Assembly: GCF_900108945.1 (NCBI RefSeq)
Contig: NZ_FNYE01000013.1
Coordinates: 62,001 to 126,000 of the forward strand
Reading direction: 5' to 3'
DNA length: 64,000 nucleotides
Source: Paraburkholderia diazotrophica
GTDB taxonomy: Bacteria; Pseudomonadota; Gammaproteobacteria; Burkholderiales; Burkholderiaceae
In this document: piece after piece, positions 44,518 through 51,482 of the stretch
How the letters are laid out: the number at the start of each line of letters is the position of its first letter
Position numbering within the stretch: position 1 is the first letter of the stretch
Notes under the pieces: generated by a model
Database searches by the model: none
What the model saw: only the letters and a program-made list of their open reading frames with translations
Told to the model about the DNA's origin: nothing
Program-made: the position numbers and the translations under genes

Positions 44518-44901
44518 AACATCCTCTCCGTTGATGGTGACGCTATCGGCGCGTCTTGTTCTTCTCACGGTTCGTCTCGACGGGTCGAACGCGCTATCAG
44601 TTCGCATTCTAAGCGTATTCGATGAACGGGATGCGGCAAGCGGGCTACGGCTCTGCCAAGCGTTCCGGCAAGTACTCCGGAAAGAAAAAACGCCAGGCAC
44701 CGAAGTACCTGGCGTGCAGTTCGACTACACAGGCGCTCGACGCGCCTTTTATTCTTGCCTTTATATCGACTGCGAATCGCAGATCTTTAGGCCTTCGCGC
44801 AACCATTTAATCAGGGAAGAATGAAGGCAATGTGGTTAGCTTTGCCGTCCTGAGCAGACTAAACCTTGCGAGTCCATGGAGCGGGACTCGCAAACGTTAT
44901 T
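44518..44901. other. Intergenic region downstream of the FAH fragment
   Basis: About 380 bases. Apart from the leftward terminator at 44683-44715 I see no gene. The start side (44518-44620) should hold the promoter of the NAST-repeat protein. Confidence 0.5.
44683..44715 (-). terminator. Rho-independent terminator of the gluconolactonase-LacI-FAH unit
   Basis: ACGCCAGG (44690-44697) pairs with CCTGGCGT (44708-44715). On the minus strand a T-run follows (AAAAAA at 44685-44690 on the plus strand). It is about 190 bases beyond the FAH stop. Confidence 0.8.
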
Positions 44902-45594
44902 TTAATTCGTCGTCGCACCCATTTGACATGCACCCACTACTTCGCGATCTATTGTGCCCGAAGCTAGCAGCCCGCGCGCGGCGAGATTCGCGTACAGCGA
45001 GCGCACGCCGAACGTCCACGGTGTAATTTCCGTGCACGGCTGCACGGTATTGCTCAGCGCGCCGAGTTGCGACGTCGAGATCGTCACGATGTCTCCAAGG
45101 TGATGCGTGAAGCCGCCGCCCTCTGCATCGCGATCCTTGATCGGCGAGAACATTGTGCCGAGAAACAGCATGAAGCCATCGGGATACTGATGATGCCTGC
45201 CGCACGTCTGCGCGACGAGATCGGCGGGAGCGCGGCTGATCTCCGACATGTGACTCACGCCTTCGAGCAGAAAGCCGTCGTCGAAGCCTTCGACGCGCAA
45301 CGCGACAGTCGCGCGCCGCACGGAGTCGAGCGTGAATTCGCCGTCGAAGAGCCGCACGAACGGCCCGATCGCACACGAGCCGTTGTTGCCCTTGCACTTG
45401 CCGAGCAGCAGCGCCGAGCACCCTTCGATATCACGCAGGTTCACGTCGTTGCCGAGCGTCGCGCCCGTGACCGTCCCCTTGCTGTTCACGGCGAGCACGA
45501 TTTCCTGCTCGGGGTTGTTCCATGTCGATGCCGCCAGCAAGCCGACGTCGTCGCCGAAACCGACCGACGACATCGGCTGCGACTTCAAAAACAA
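44902..45594 (-). pseudogene. N-terminally truncated fumarylacetoacetate hydrolase-family protein
   Basis: A 230-residue frame covering only the C-terminal FAH-fold core. It begins at FLKSQPMSSVGFGDDVG and continues WNNPEQEIVLAVN (metal-site Glu), GATLGNDVNLRDIEG, GRHHQYPDGFMLFLGTMF and PWTFGV. Homologues I recall in sugar-acid pathways have about 150 extra N-terminal residues, which are absent because the lacI stop is only 78 bases upstream. Yet GGAGGA lies 4 bases before TTG 45594, so a core-only protein could still be made. I call it a truncated gene. Context suggests a 2-keto-3-deoxy-sugar-acid or diketo-acid hydrolase. Confidence 0.7.
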
Positions 45595-45672
45595 TCGATC
45601 CTCCGATGATGAACGGCCCGCACCTTGCCATGCACGACAGGCCGATGGTCCGATGGCCCGATGAAAAGCGCG

Positions 45673-46749
45673 CTACGCGCTCTCGCGCGCGATCACGCTG
45701 AAGTCGATCTTCACGCTCTTGCGCGCCGAAGCGCGCGTCGCTCCTGCCGCGCCGTCCTGCGCCGCGAGCGCGGCCAGCAATGCTTCGCCCGTGCGCGTGC
45801 CGATGCCGTACGCGTCGACGGAAATCGTCGTGATGGTGGGCGCGCAGCACGCGGCCACTTCGAAATTGCCGAAGCCCGCGACCGCGATATCGCCCGGCAC
45901 CGACAAGCCGCGCCGGCGGCATTGCATGATCGCGCCGAACGCGGACATGTCGCTCACGCACATCACGGCATCCGTATCGGGCCATTGATGCAACAGCGCA
46001 TCGAGCGCGGGCGCGCCGTGGCTCATCGTGATGGGTGACTCGCCGAGTCGCACGACGCGCGGCTCGCCGAGGCCCTGCATCTTCACTTCCTGCAGATAGC
46101 CCTTGAGACGTTCGAGACCGCGCCGGTCGAGCTCGCTCGCGCCGCCGAGAAAGCCGATGCGCCGATAGCCGCGTTCGACCAGATAACGAACCATCTCGCG
46201 CGCAGCTTTCGCATTGGAAAAGCCCACGGCCGCATCGATCGGCGAGGTCGGCAGATCCCACATCTCGACGACGGGCACGCCCGAACGCAACAGCAACTCG
46301 CGCGTCCCGCTCGTATGCTGCGCGCCCGTCAGCGCGATGCAGCGCGGCTGATGGCGCAGCATCGAGCGCACGAGCCGCTCTTCACGTTCGAGATCGTAGT
46401 CCGTATCGCCGATCAGCAGTTGCAGTCCTTGCGGCTCGAGCGCGGCCGTGAGCCCGCGCACGGTGTCGGAGAAGTTGGAGCTGGCAAGCGACGGCACGAG
46501 CACCGCCGCAAACGCCGAACGCCCCGACGACAACGCGCCCGCCGCCGCATCGGCGACGTAGCCGAGTTCATCGATGGCCCGCTGCACGCGCTCGCGCGTG
46601 GCGGGTGCAACGCCGCTGCCGGCGAGCACGCGCGACACTGTCATCTTCGATACGCCCGCGAGCGCCGCGACATCCGACATGCGCGGCGGTCCCGCGAGCG
46701 CGTTGCGTGTTTCGGTGGCGCGTCTGGTGCTGCGTGGAGTGCTGGACAT
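45673..46749 (-). CDS. LacI-family transcriptional regulator (GntR-like)
   Basis: A 358-residue repressor. The N-terminal HTH and hinge read RMSDVAALAGVSKMTVSRVL and LGYVADAAAGALSSGRS. The effector domain has the periplasmic-binding fold (AAVLVPSLASSNFSDTVRGL; RIGFLGGASELDRRG; DIAVAGFGNFEVAACCAPTITTI). The pattern is that of gluconate-type LacI members. It lies between an SMP-30 lactonase gene and a truncated FAH gene on the same strand and probably controls them. A tandem GATAACGGCA repeat lies about 40 bases upstream of its start. Confidence 0.92.
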   Translation of the reverse strand: MSSTPRSTRRATETRNALAGPPRMSDVAALAGVSKMTVSRVLAGSGVAPATRERVQRAIDELGYVADAAAGALSSGRSAFAAVLVPSLASSNFSDTVRGLTAALEPQGLQLLIGDTDYDLEREERLVRSMLRHQPRCIALTGAQHTSGTRELLLRSGVPVVEMWDLPTSPIDAAVGFSNAKAAREMVRYLVERGYRRIGFLGGASELDRRGLERLKGYLQEVKMQGLGEPRVVRLGESPITMSHGAPALDALLHQWPDTDAVMCVSDMSAFGAIMQCRRRGLSVPGDIAVAGFGNFEVAACCAPTITTISVDAYGIGTRTGEALLAALAAQDGAAGATRASARKSVKIDFSVIARESA

Positions 46750-46788
46750 GCTGATGGTTTGGGGTCGCGTTCTTTATCAGCCGCATAT

Positions 46789-46808
46789 GATAACGGCAGA
46801 TAACGGCA
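46789..46808. promoter_or_regulatory. Tandem 10-bp repeat upstream of the LacI-family gene
   Basis: GATAACGGCA occurs twice in direct succession (46789-46798 and 46799-46808), next to CATATG (46784-46789). It is placed 40 bases before the regulator start (46749), a usual operator position; the link is inference. Confidence 0.45.
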
Positions 46809-46897
46809 ACCTCGCGCGCGACCGTCCGTCTGCGACGCAAGCGCCACGAAGCATGGTGAACGCAGCGCGGGATTCGATGCGTGCGCGTTTCCCCCAT

Positions 46898-47788
46898 TCA
46901 ATCCGTCACGCGCAACGCGCTGCGCTTTTCGATCAGCCCCGGCACCGACACGCGCATCGCAAAGACCCCGCCCGATTGCGGATACTGTTCGAGTTCCTCG
47001 GCGGGGCGGCCCTGGCGCGCGGTGGTCACATAGAGCGTGCGCAGATCGTCGCCGCCGAACGCGCACATCGTCGGGCAGCGCGCCGGCAACGGATATTCGC
47101 CGACGACCTTGCCTTCCGGCGAAATGCGCACGACGCGTCCGCCTTCGTACAGCGCGGACCAGTAGAAGCCTTCGCTATCCACCGACGCGCCATCGGGGCG
47201 CCCGCGATCCGTCTGCGTCGGCTCGAACTTCACCCAGTCTTCGCGCGGTCCGACCTGGCCGCTGTCGACGTCGTACGGGTGCCGGTAGATCGTGAGGCGC
47301 GGCGTATCCGAGTGATAACACCAATGGTAGTCGGGACTGAACGCCATGCCGTTCGACGTCAGCAGGCCCGCGTCGATCTTCGTCAGCTGGCCGTTTGCAT
47401 ACCGATACAACGATGCCGCATTGCCCGCTTTCGGTTCGTCCAGTGTGCCGAGCCAGAACCGGCCACGCGCATCGCAGCGGCCATCGTTGAAGCGGCTCGT
47501 CGCGGGATTCTCGGGGTTCGCGCAGAGCTTGCGCGCCACCTGCCCTTTCGCGTCCAGCAGAAAGATGCCCGTGCGCATGCCGGCAACGAAGCCGTCGTCT
47601 TCCGTCAGCGAAAAGCACCCAATGTGCTCGGGCATCGGAATCGCCACGTGCTGCCCTGTCTTCGGATCGAAACCATGCAGCGCCGGCGCCTGGATATCGA
47701 CCCACCACAGTTTCGCGCGGCGCTCATCCCAGCGTGGACATTCGCCAAGCGCGGCGGCGGCGGGCAATACACATTCGAACGTCTGCAT
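46898..47788 (-). CDS. SMP-30/gluconolactonase/LRE-family lactonase
   Basis: A 296-residue six-bladed propeller lactonase that opens sugar lactones. The metal ligands are visible: Glu in ALGECPRWDE (~residue 16), Asn in SNGMAFSPDYH, and Asp in GRPDGASVDSEG; SRFNDGRCDARGRFWLGT is the family signature. Length is typical. ATG 47788 follows GAGAGGA. First gene of a sugar-acid unit with the LacI regulator and FAH fragment; L-arabinose, galactose or fucose lactone are possible substrates. Confidence 0.92.
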   Translation of the reverse strand: MQTFECVLPAAAALGECPRWDERRAKLWWVDIQAPALHGFDPKTGQHVAIPMPEHIGCFSLTEDDGFVAGMRTGIFLLDAKGQVARKLCANPENPATSRFNDGRCDARGRFWLGTLDEPKAGNAASLYRYANGQLTKIDAGLLTSNGMAFSPDYHWCYHSDTPRLTIYRHPYDVDSGQVGPREDWVKFEPTQTDRGRPDGASVDSEGFYWSALYEGGRVVRISPEGKVVGEYPLPARCPTMCAFGGDDLRTLYVTTARQGRPAEELEQYPQSGGVFAMRVSVPGLIEKRSALRVTD

Positions 47789-47855
47789 GATGACGGTCCT
47801 CTCTCGTGGCTCTGGAAAACGCACGCGGCGCGGATCGATCCACAGTAGCAAACAA

Positions 47856-48089
47856 TCATGCAATGTTCAGCGTCGTAGCCGTTCTTCGCACGCAGCCCTT
47901 CGCGCGAGCGATTCTGTACGCCTCGCCGCGTTGCATCCGCGCGCGCGGTCCACGCCGCTCCCTGAGCCGTTCGGGACGCATGCTCGCGCCATGACGCTGG
48001 CGGATGTCATCGACTTCGCTCGCGAGGGCAGCCACGGGCACGCGATCGCGGGTGAAGAAGTCGATCAACGTCGAGAGGCGCTGCTTCAT
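47856..48089 (-). CDS. Hypothetical small basic protein
   Basis: A 77-residue frame with a well-placed ribosome site (TGGAGA 4-5 bases before ATG 48089) and GC3-rich codons. The N-terminus is amphipathic (MKQRLSTLIDFFTRDRVPVA), followed by a helix (ALASEVDDIRQRHG) and a strongly basic end (RPERLRERRGPRARMQRG). It could be a nucleic-acid-binding or regulatory peptide. No family recognised. The first of two large hairpins lies about 70 bases upstream. Confidence 0.5.
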   Translation of the reverse strand: MKQRLSTLIDFFTRDRVPVAALASEVDDIRQRHGASMRPERLRERRGPRARMQRGEAYRIARAKGCVRRTATTLNIA

Positions 48090-48159
48090 TTCGTCTCCAG
48101 GTGCTTGTCGTGCTGCGTTCGTGCGCATGCAACGCGAAGAACGCGCAAAAGTAAACGCC

Positions 48160-48209
48160 AACGGCGTCCCGCCAGTCCGGTTCGAAAACCAGACCGAGGG
48201 GACGCCGTT
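48160..48209. repeat. Inverted repeat 1 with GGCGTCCC stem
   Basis: AACGGCGTCCC (48160-48170) and GGGACGCCGTT (48199-48209) form a perfect 11-bp stem with a 28-nt loop. The stem core CGGCGTCCC is the same as in the second hairpin 450 bases downstream. There is no T-run. Confidence 0.7.
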
Positions 48210-48659
48210 GTCCAATTCGATGCTGCAAAGTGCTGCGAATGCTATAAAGATTTGCTGCGGCGCGGCTCGTCGTTGGCGCCGCGCCAGTTTGACGATGCAA
48301 GTCATATGCCATGCGAGACGTTATGGCGGAGAGCCGCGCGCGCAGGCGATGCGGCGATTGCGCTGCCTCCACAGCCGCCAGGGTTAACGAATCATGATGA
48401 TGCTCGCAAGCACTTTCGTGGTGCGTCGCAGCACTACGCGCGTGCGCGACACGGCACGACGAAATCTTCAGACGCTTTGCATCGCACACTCGAGCCGCCC
48501 GCTCGCAACGAAGCCCGCCGCGCGTTGCACACATAAAAGCATCGGGGCGTTTCAGCGACTGGCCTCGTTCTTGCGACAACGCCGTTCGCCGGCAAAGGCG
48601 CCGGCATCCCGTCCGCGCATGGAGCGCGCCACGGGAACGGGCAAAAAAGCAGACAGGAC

Positions 48660-48699
48660 AGCGGCGTCCCCTTCGTGCGAGCACGAGCGGGACGCCGCT
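48660..48699. repeat. Inverted repeat 2 with GGCGTCCC stem, nested
   Basis: AGCGGCGTCCC (48660-48670) and GGGACGCCGCT (48689-48699) form an 11-bp outer stem. Inside, TCGTGC-GA-GCACGA (48673-48686) forms a second palindrome. It ends 45 bases before the SUMT start, so it would lie in its leader RNA or promoter. Confidence 0.7.
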
Positions 48700-48744
48700 T
48701 GCATTGGCGATATCGACTGACGAACATACGCGATGGAGAAACGG

Positions 48745-49506
48745 ATGAACACGGGCAAAGTCACACTGGTCAGCGCGGGACCCGGCGATCTGGACCTGCT
48801 CACCTTCAGGGCGGCGAAGGCCATCGCGGCCGCCGACGTGCTGCTGATCGACGATCTCGTCAATGACGAGATCACGACGCTGAAGGCCGCTCATGCGCGC
48901 GTCATCAAGGTCGGCAAGCGCGGCGGCTGCAAGTCGACGCCGCAAGCGTTCATCCAGCGCCTGATGCGCCGCTATGCGCTGCAAGGCCGGCACGTCGTGC
49001 GGATCAAGGGCGGCGATGCGCTGCTGTTCGGCCGCGCGGGCGAAGAGATCGCCGATCTGCGCAGCGCGGGAATCGACGTCGATATCGTCAACGGGATTTC
49101 ATCCGGCTTCGCAGCGGCAGCGGGGCTCGGCGTGTCGCTCACGCATCGCGACCATTGCCAGGGCGTGATCTTCGTGACGGCGCATCTGCGCGACGGCAGC
49201 GAACCCGACTGGCCGACGCTTGCGGCCACGGGCATGACGCTCGCGATCTACATGGGCGCGAGCCGCATCGAAGGCATTAGCGAAGCGCTCGGCAAGACGC
49301 TGCCCATCGATACGCCCGCCGCCGTCGTGCAGTGGGCCGGCACGTCGCGCGAAAGGCGCGTGTGCGCAACGCTAGGCGAGATTGCGGCGCGGGCCGCGTC
49401 GGAAAACATTGCGAGCCCGGCCGTGATCCTGATCGGCGGGGCGATTGGCGAAGGGGCCACGCAACTGGCCGCGCGCAGCGAGTCACTGTGCCGGCTGAGC
49501 GCGTGA
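48745..49506 (+). CDS. cobA: Uroporphyrinogen-III C-methyltransferase (SUMT)
   Basis: A 253-residue SAM-dependent enzyme that methylates uroporphyrinogen III at C2 and C7 to precorrin-2, the branch point to sirohaem and cobalamin. Signatures are VTLVSAGPGDLDLLT, VLLIDDLV, VGKRGG, VVRIKGGDALLFGRAGEE and GVSLTHRDHCQGVIFVTAH. Single-domain form, without the CysG dehydrogenase/chelatase part. Start ATG 48745 with GGAG 7-8 bases upstream. No cob, nir or cys genes are adjacent, so its pathway here is unclear. Confidence 0.93.
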   Translation: MNTGKVTLVSAGPGDLDLLTFRAAKAIAAADVLLIDDLVNDEITTLKAAHARVIKVGKRGGCKSTPQAFIQRLMRRYALQGRHVVRIKGGDALLFGRAGEEIADLRSAGIDVDIVNGISSGFAAAAGLGVSLTHRDHCQGVIFVTAHLRDGSEPDWPTLAATGMTLAIYMGASRIEGISEALGKTLPIDTPAAVVQWAGTSRERRVCATLGEIAARAASENIASPAVILIGGAIGEGATQLAARSESLCRLSA

Positions 49507-49556
49507 GCGTGCCGACTTATTGCTGATCAGTCGCTTATGGGTGGCTTGGCGGCCGC

Positions 49557-50165
49557 TCATTGCCCGCACATGATCTTCATGATGTCGGCCTGCGTCAGAA
49601 CGCCGACCACACGGCCGTCGTCGTCCACGACGGGCAGATGATGATGCCCTTCTTTTTGCGTGAAGAGCCGGATGACGTCGGTGAGCGGCGTCGTCTCGGC
49701 CACGCAGCGGACCTGGCGCGACATCACCGTAGTCACGGGCCGCTGGCGCCGCTCGCTCTCGGGCGCGGTGGTATCGGATGCGAGCTTGAGAAAAGGCAGG
49801 ACGGCATCGAGCGGCTGCAAGTCGACATGCGTGACCACGCCTTTCAGGCAGCCCTCTGCATCGACGACCGGCAGCAGCTTGATATGGTGCGAATCGAGCA
49901 CCTTCAACGCGGCGCCGATCGTATCGTCGACGGTCACGGTGACGGGCGGCTTGCGCATCACGTCCGCGCAGGTGAGCCGCAGCAACTGCTGGAAATAGGC
50001 CTGCCGTTGCAACTCGCCGAGCGCCGCTCGCCGATCGTCCTGTTGCTCCCGCGCACTGCGATCACCCCGGTTCGCTTCACCGTCGCCCTTCGCGCGGTCA
50101 TCCGTGGCCCCGACATGATGGCCCGGGTTCCCGAAACACCAGTTCAATACCGACGAGATCGACAT
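49557..50165 (-). CDS. CBS-domain pair protein (C-terminal half of HPP-type)
   Basis: A 202-residue soluble protein. After a polar linker (residues 20-65) come two CBS repeats: ADVMRKPPVTVTVDDTIGAALKVL with HIKLLPVVDAEGCLKGVVTHVDL, then TTVMSRQVRCVAETTPLTDVIRLF with HHHLPVVDDDGRVVGVLTQADIM. The HPP membrane domain that often precedes such CBS pairs is missing. GGGGAGGG lies 5 bases before ATG 50165. It likely binds an adenine nucleotide. Confidence 0.88.
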   Translation of the reverse strand: MSISSVLNWCFGNPGHHVGATDDRAKGDGEANRGDRSAREQQDDRRAALGELQRQAYFQQLLRLTCADVMRKPPVTVTVDDTIGAALKVLDSHHIKLLPVVDAEGCLKGVVTHVDLQPLDAVLPFLKLASDTTAPESERRQRPVTTVMSRQVRCVAETTPLTDVIRLFTQKEGHHHLPVVDDDGRVVGVLTQADIMKIMCGQ

Positions 50166-50378
50166 GTTGGCCCTCCCCAAGGGTGCGTTGACTGTGCATG
50201 AAACGGCAATTCCAGCGACGCATATCAGCTTTCATCGCTTGCTGCCAGTTTACATCATAACGTGAGGCATTTGCGCGCGGCGCGCTGTCGCTGCCGGAGC
50301 ACGGAAAAGGCCGGCAAAAACAGGGCAAAAACGCCGACATGCGATAATTACCCATTACGTCGCATCGCAACGGCCCGT

Positions 50379-51437
50379 GTGCCCCAACCCTTGAAATCGC
50401 TTCTCGCCCCGCTCGACCAGATATCGGAGTTCGACGAAATCGTCGATGTCCGCACGCCGCTCGAATTCGCCGAGGATCACATTCCCGGCGCAATCAATGC
50501 ACCCGTGCTGTCCAATGAGGAACGCGTCATCATCGGCACGATGTACAAGCAGGTGTCGCCGTTCGAGGCGACCCGGCAAGGCGCGGCCATGGTTTCGCGC
50601 AATATCGCCGGGCACCTCGAAACGACCTTTGCGGACCGTCCGCGCAACTGGCGGCCGCTTGTCTATTGCTGGCGCGGCGGCAAGCGCTCGGGATCGATGA
50701 CGACCTGGCTCAACCTGATCGGCTGGCGCGCGCGGCAACTGGACGGCGGCTACAAGAGCTACCGGCACGCGGTCGTCCAGTCGCTCGACACGCTGCCGGG
50801 GCAATTCCGCTACGTCGTTCTCGCGGGCCATACGGGCAGCGGCAAGACGCGGCTCCTGCACGCGCTGGCCGAAACCGATGCGCAAGCGCTCGATCTCGAA
50901 GGGCTCGCATCGCATCGCGGCTCGATTCTCGGCATGCTGCCGAACGAGGCGCAGCCTTCGCAGAAGGCCTTCGATACCGCGCTCGTCTCCGCGTTGCGCG
51001 GGTTCGACCCGAGTCGGCCCGTATTCGTCGAAGCGGAAAGCCGGCGCATCGGTTCCGTCTCGCTGCCCGTCTCGTTGACGGAGCAGCTTCATCGCGGCAC
51101 GTGCATCCGTGTGGAAACGGAGCGCGGCGAACGCATCCGCCTGCTGCTGCAAGACTATGCGCACCTCTTCGACGACCGCGAGTTCTTCAAGGCGCAACTC
51201 GCGAAGCTGATCGAGTTGCACGGTCGCGCGAGAATCGGCGAATGGCAGACGATGATCGACGAAGACAAACGCGTCGAACTCTTCGAGCAGTTGATCGACC
51301 TGCACTACGATCCCGCCTACGCGCGCAGCACGGGCAAGCACTATGCGCAGTTGCCCCAGTCGATGCGCTTCGCGCTGCGGCCCACGGACGCCGATCTCCA
51401 CGAGCAGGCGCGCGCGCTGCTCGCGCAACTGCGCTAG
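50379..51437 (+). CDS. mnmH: tRNA 2-selenouridine synthase (MnmH/SelU)
   Basis: A 352-residue enzyme that replaces sulfur with selenium (via geranylation) at wobble 2-thiouridine of tRNA. The N-terminal rhodanese domain (residues 10-125) begins DEIVDVRTPLEFAEDHIPGAIN and carries the active-site Cys in LVYCWRGGKRSGSM. A P-loop domain follows with GHTGSGKTRLL and LEGLASHRGSILG. The start is taken as GTG 50379; there is no ATG near the conserved start. The selenophosphate synthase gene selD is not in this window. Confidence 0.93.
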   Translation: MPQPLKSLLAPLDQISEFDEIVDVRTPLEFAEDHIPGAINAPVLSNEERVIIGTMYKQVSPFEATRQGAAMVSRNIAGHLETTFADRPRNWRPLVYCWRGGKRSGSMTTWLNLIGWRARQLDGGYKSYRHAVVQSLDTLPGQFRYVVLAGHTGSGKTRLLHALAETDAQALDLEGLASHRGSILGMLPNEAQPSQKAFDTALVSALRGFDPSRPVFVEAESRRIGSVSLPVSLTEQLHRGTCIRVETERGERIRLLLQDYAHLFDDREFFKAQLAKLIELHGRARIGEWQTMIDEDKRVELFEQLIDLHYDPAYARSTGKHYAQLPQSMRFALRPTDADLHEQARALLAQLR

Positions 51438-51451
51438 CGCGTCAAAGGACG

Positions 51452-51482
51452 GATGCGCTGAAGCACTAGCGCGCAGCGCATC
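51452..51482. terminator. Convergent hairpin between mnmH and the GGDEF/EAL gene
   Basis: GATGCGCTG (51452-51460) and CAGCGCATC (51474-51482) form a 9-bp stem in the 43 bases between the two convergent stops. No T-run. Confidence 0.45.

Larger units (their letters stand above)
48090..48744. other. Intergenic region with two related long hairpins
   Basis: About 650 bases before the SUMT gene. Apart from the hairpins at 48160-48209 and 48660-48699, the plus frame from ATG 48394 is open for 108 codons but looks low-complexity and Arg-rich, so I do not call it. A TATAAA at 48243-48248 is a possible -10. Confidence 0.45.

Noticed and set aside
48160..48699. Cobalamin riboswitch before the SUMT gene
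   Set aside because: The hairpins are simple perfect inverted repeats. I could not find a B12-box or the multi-stem layout of that riboswitch.
48394..48720. Plus-strand open frame of 108 codons before the SUMT gene
   Set aside because: Arg/Thr/Ser-rich with no domain pattern, no good ribosome site, and it runs through the second hairpin.
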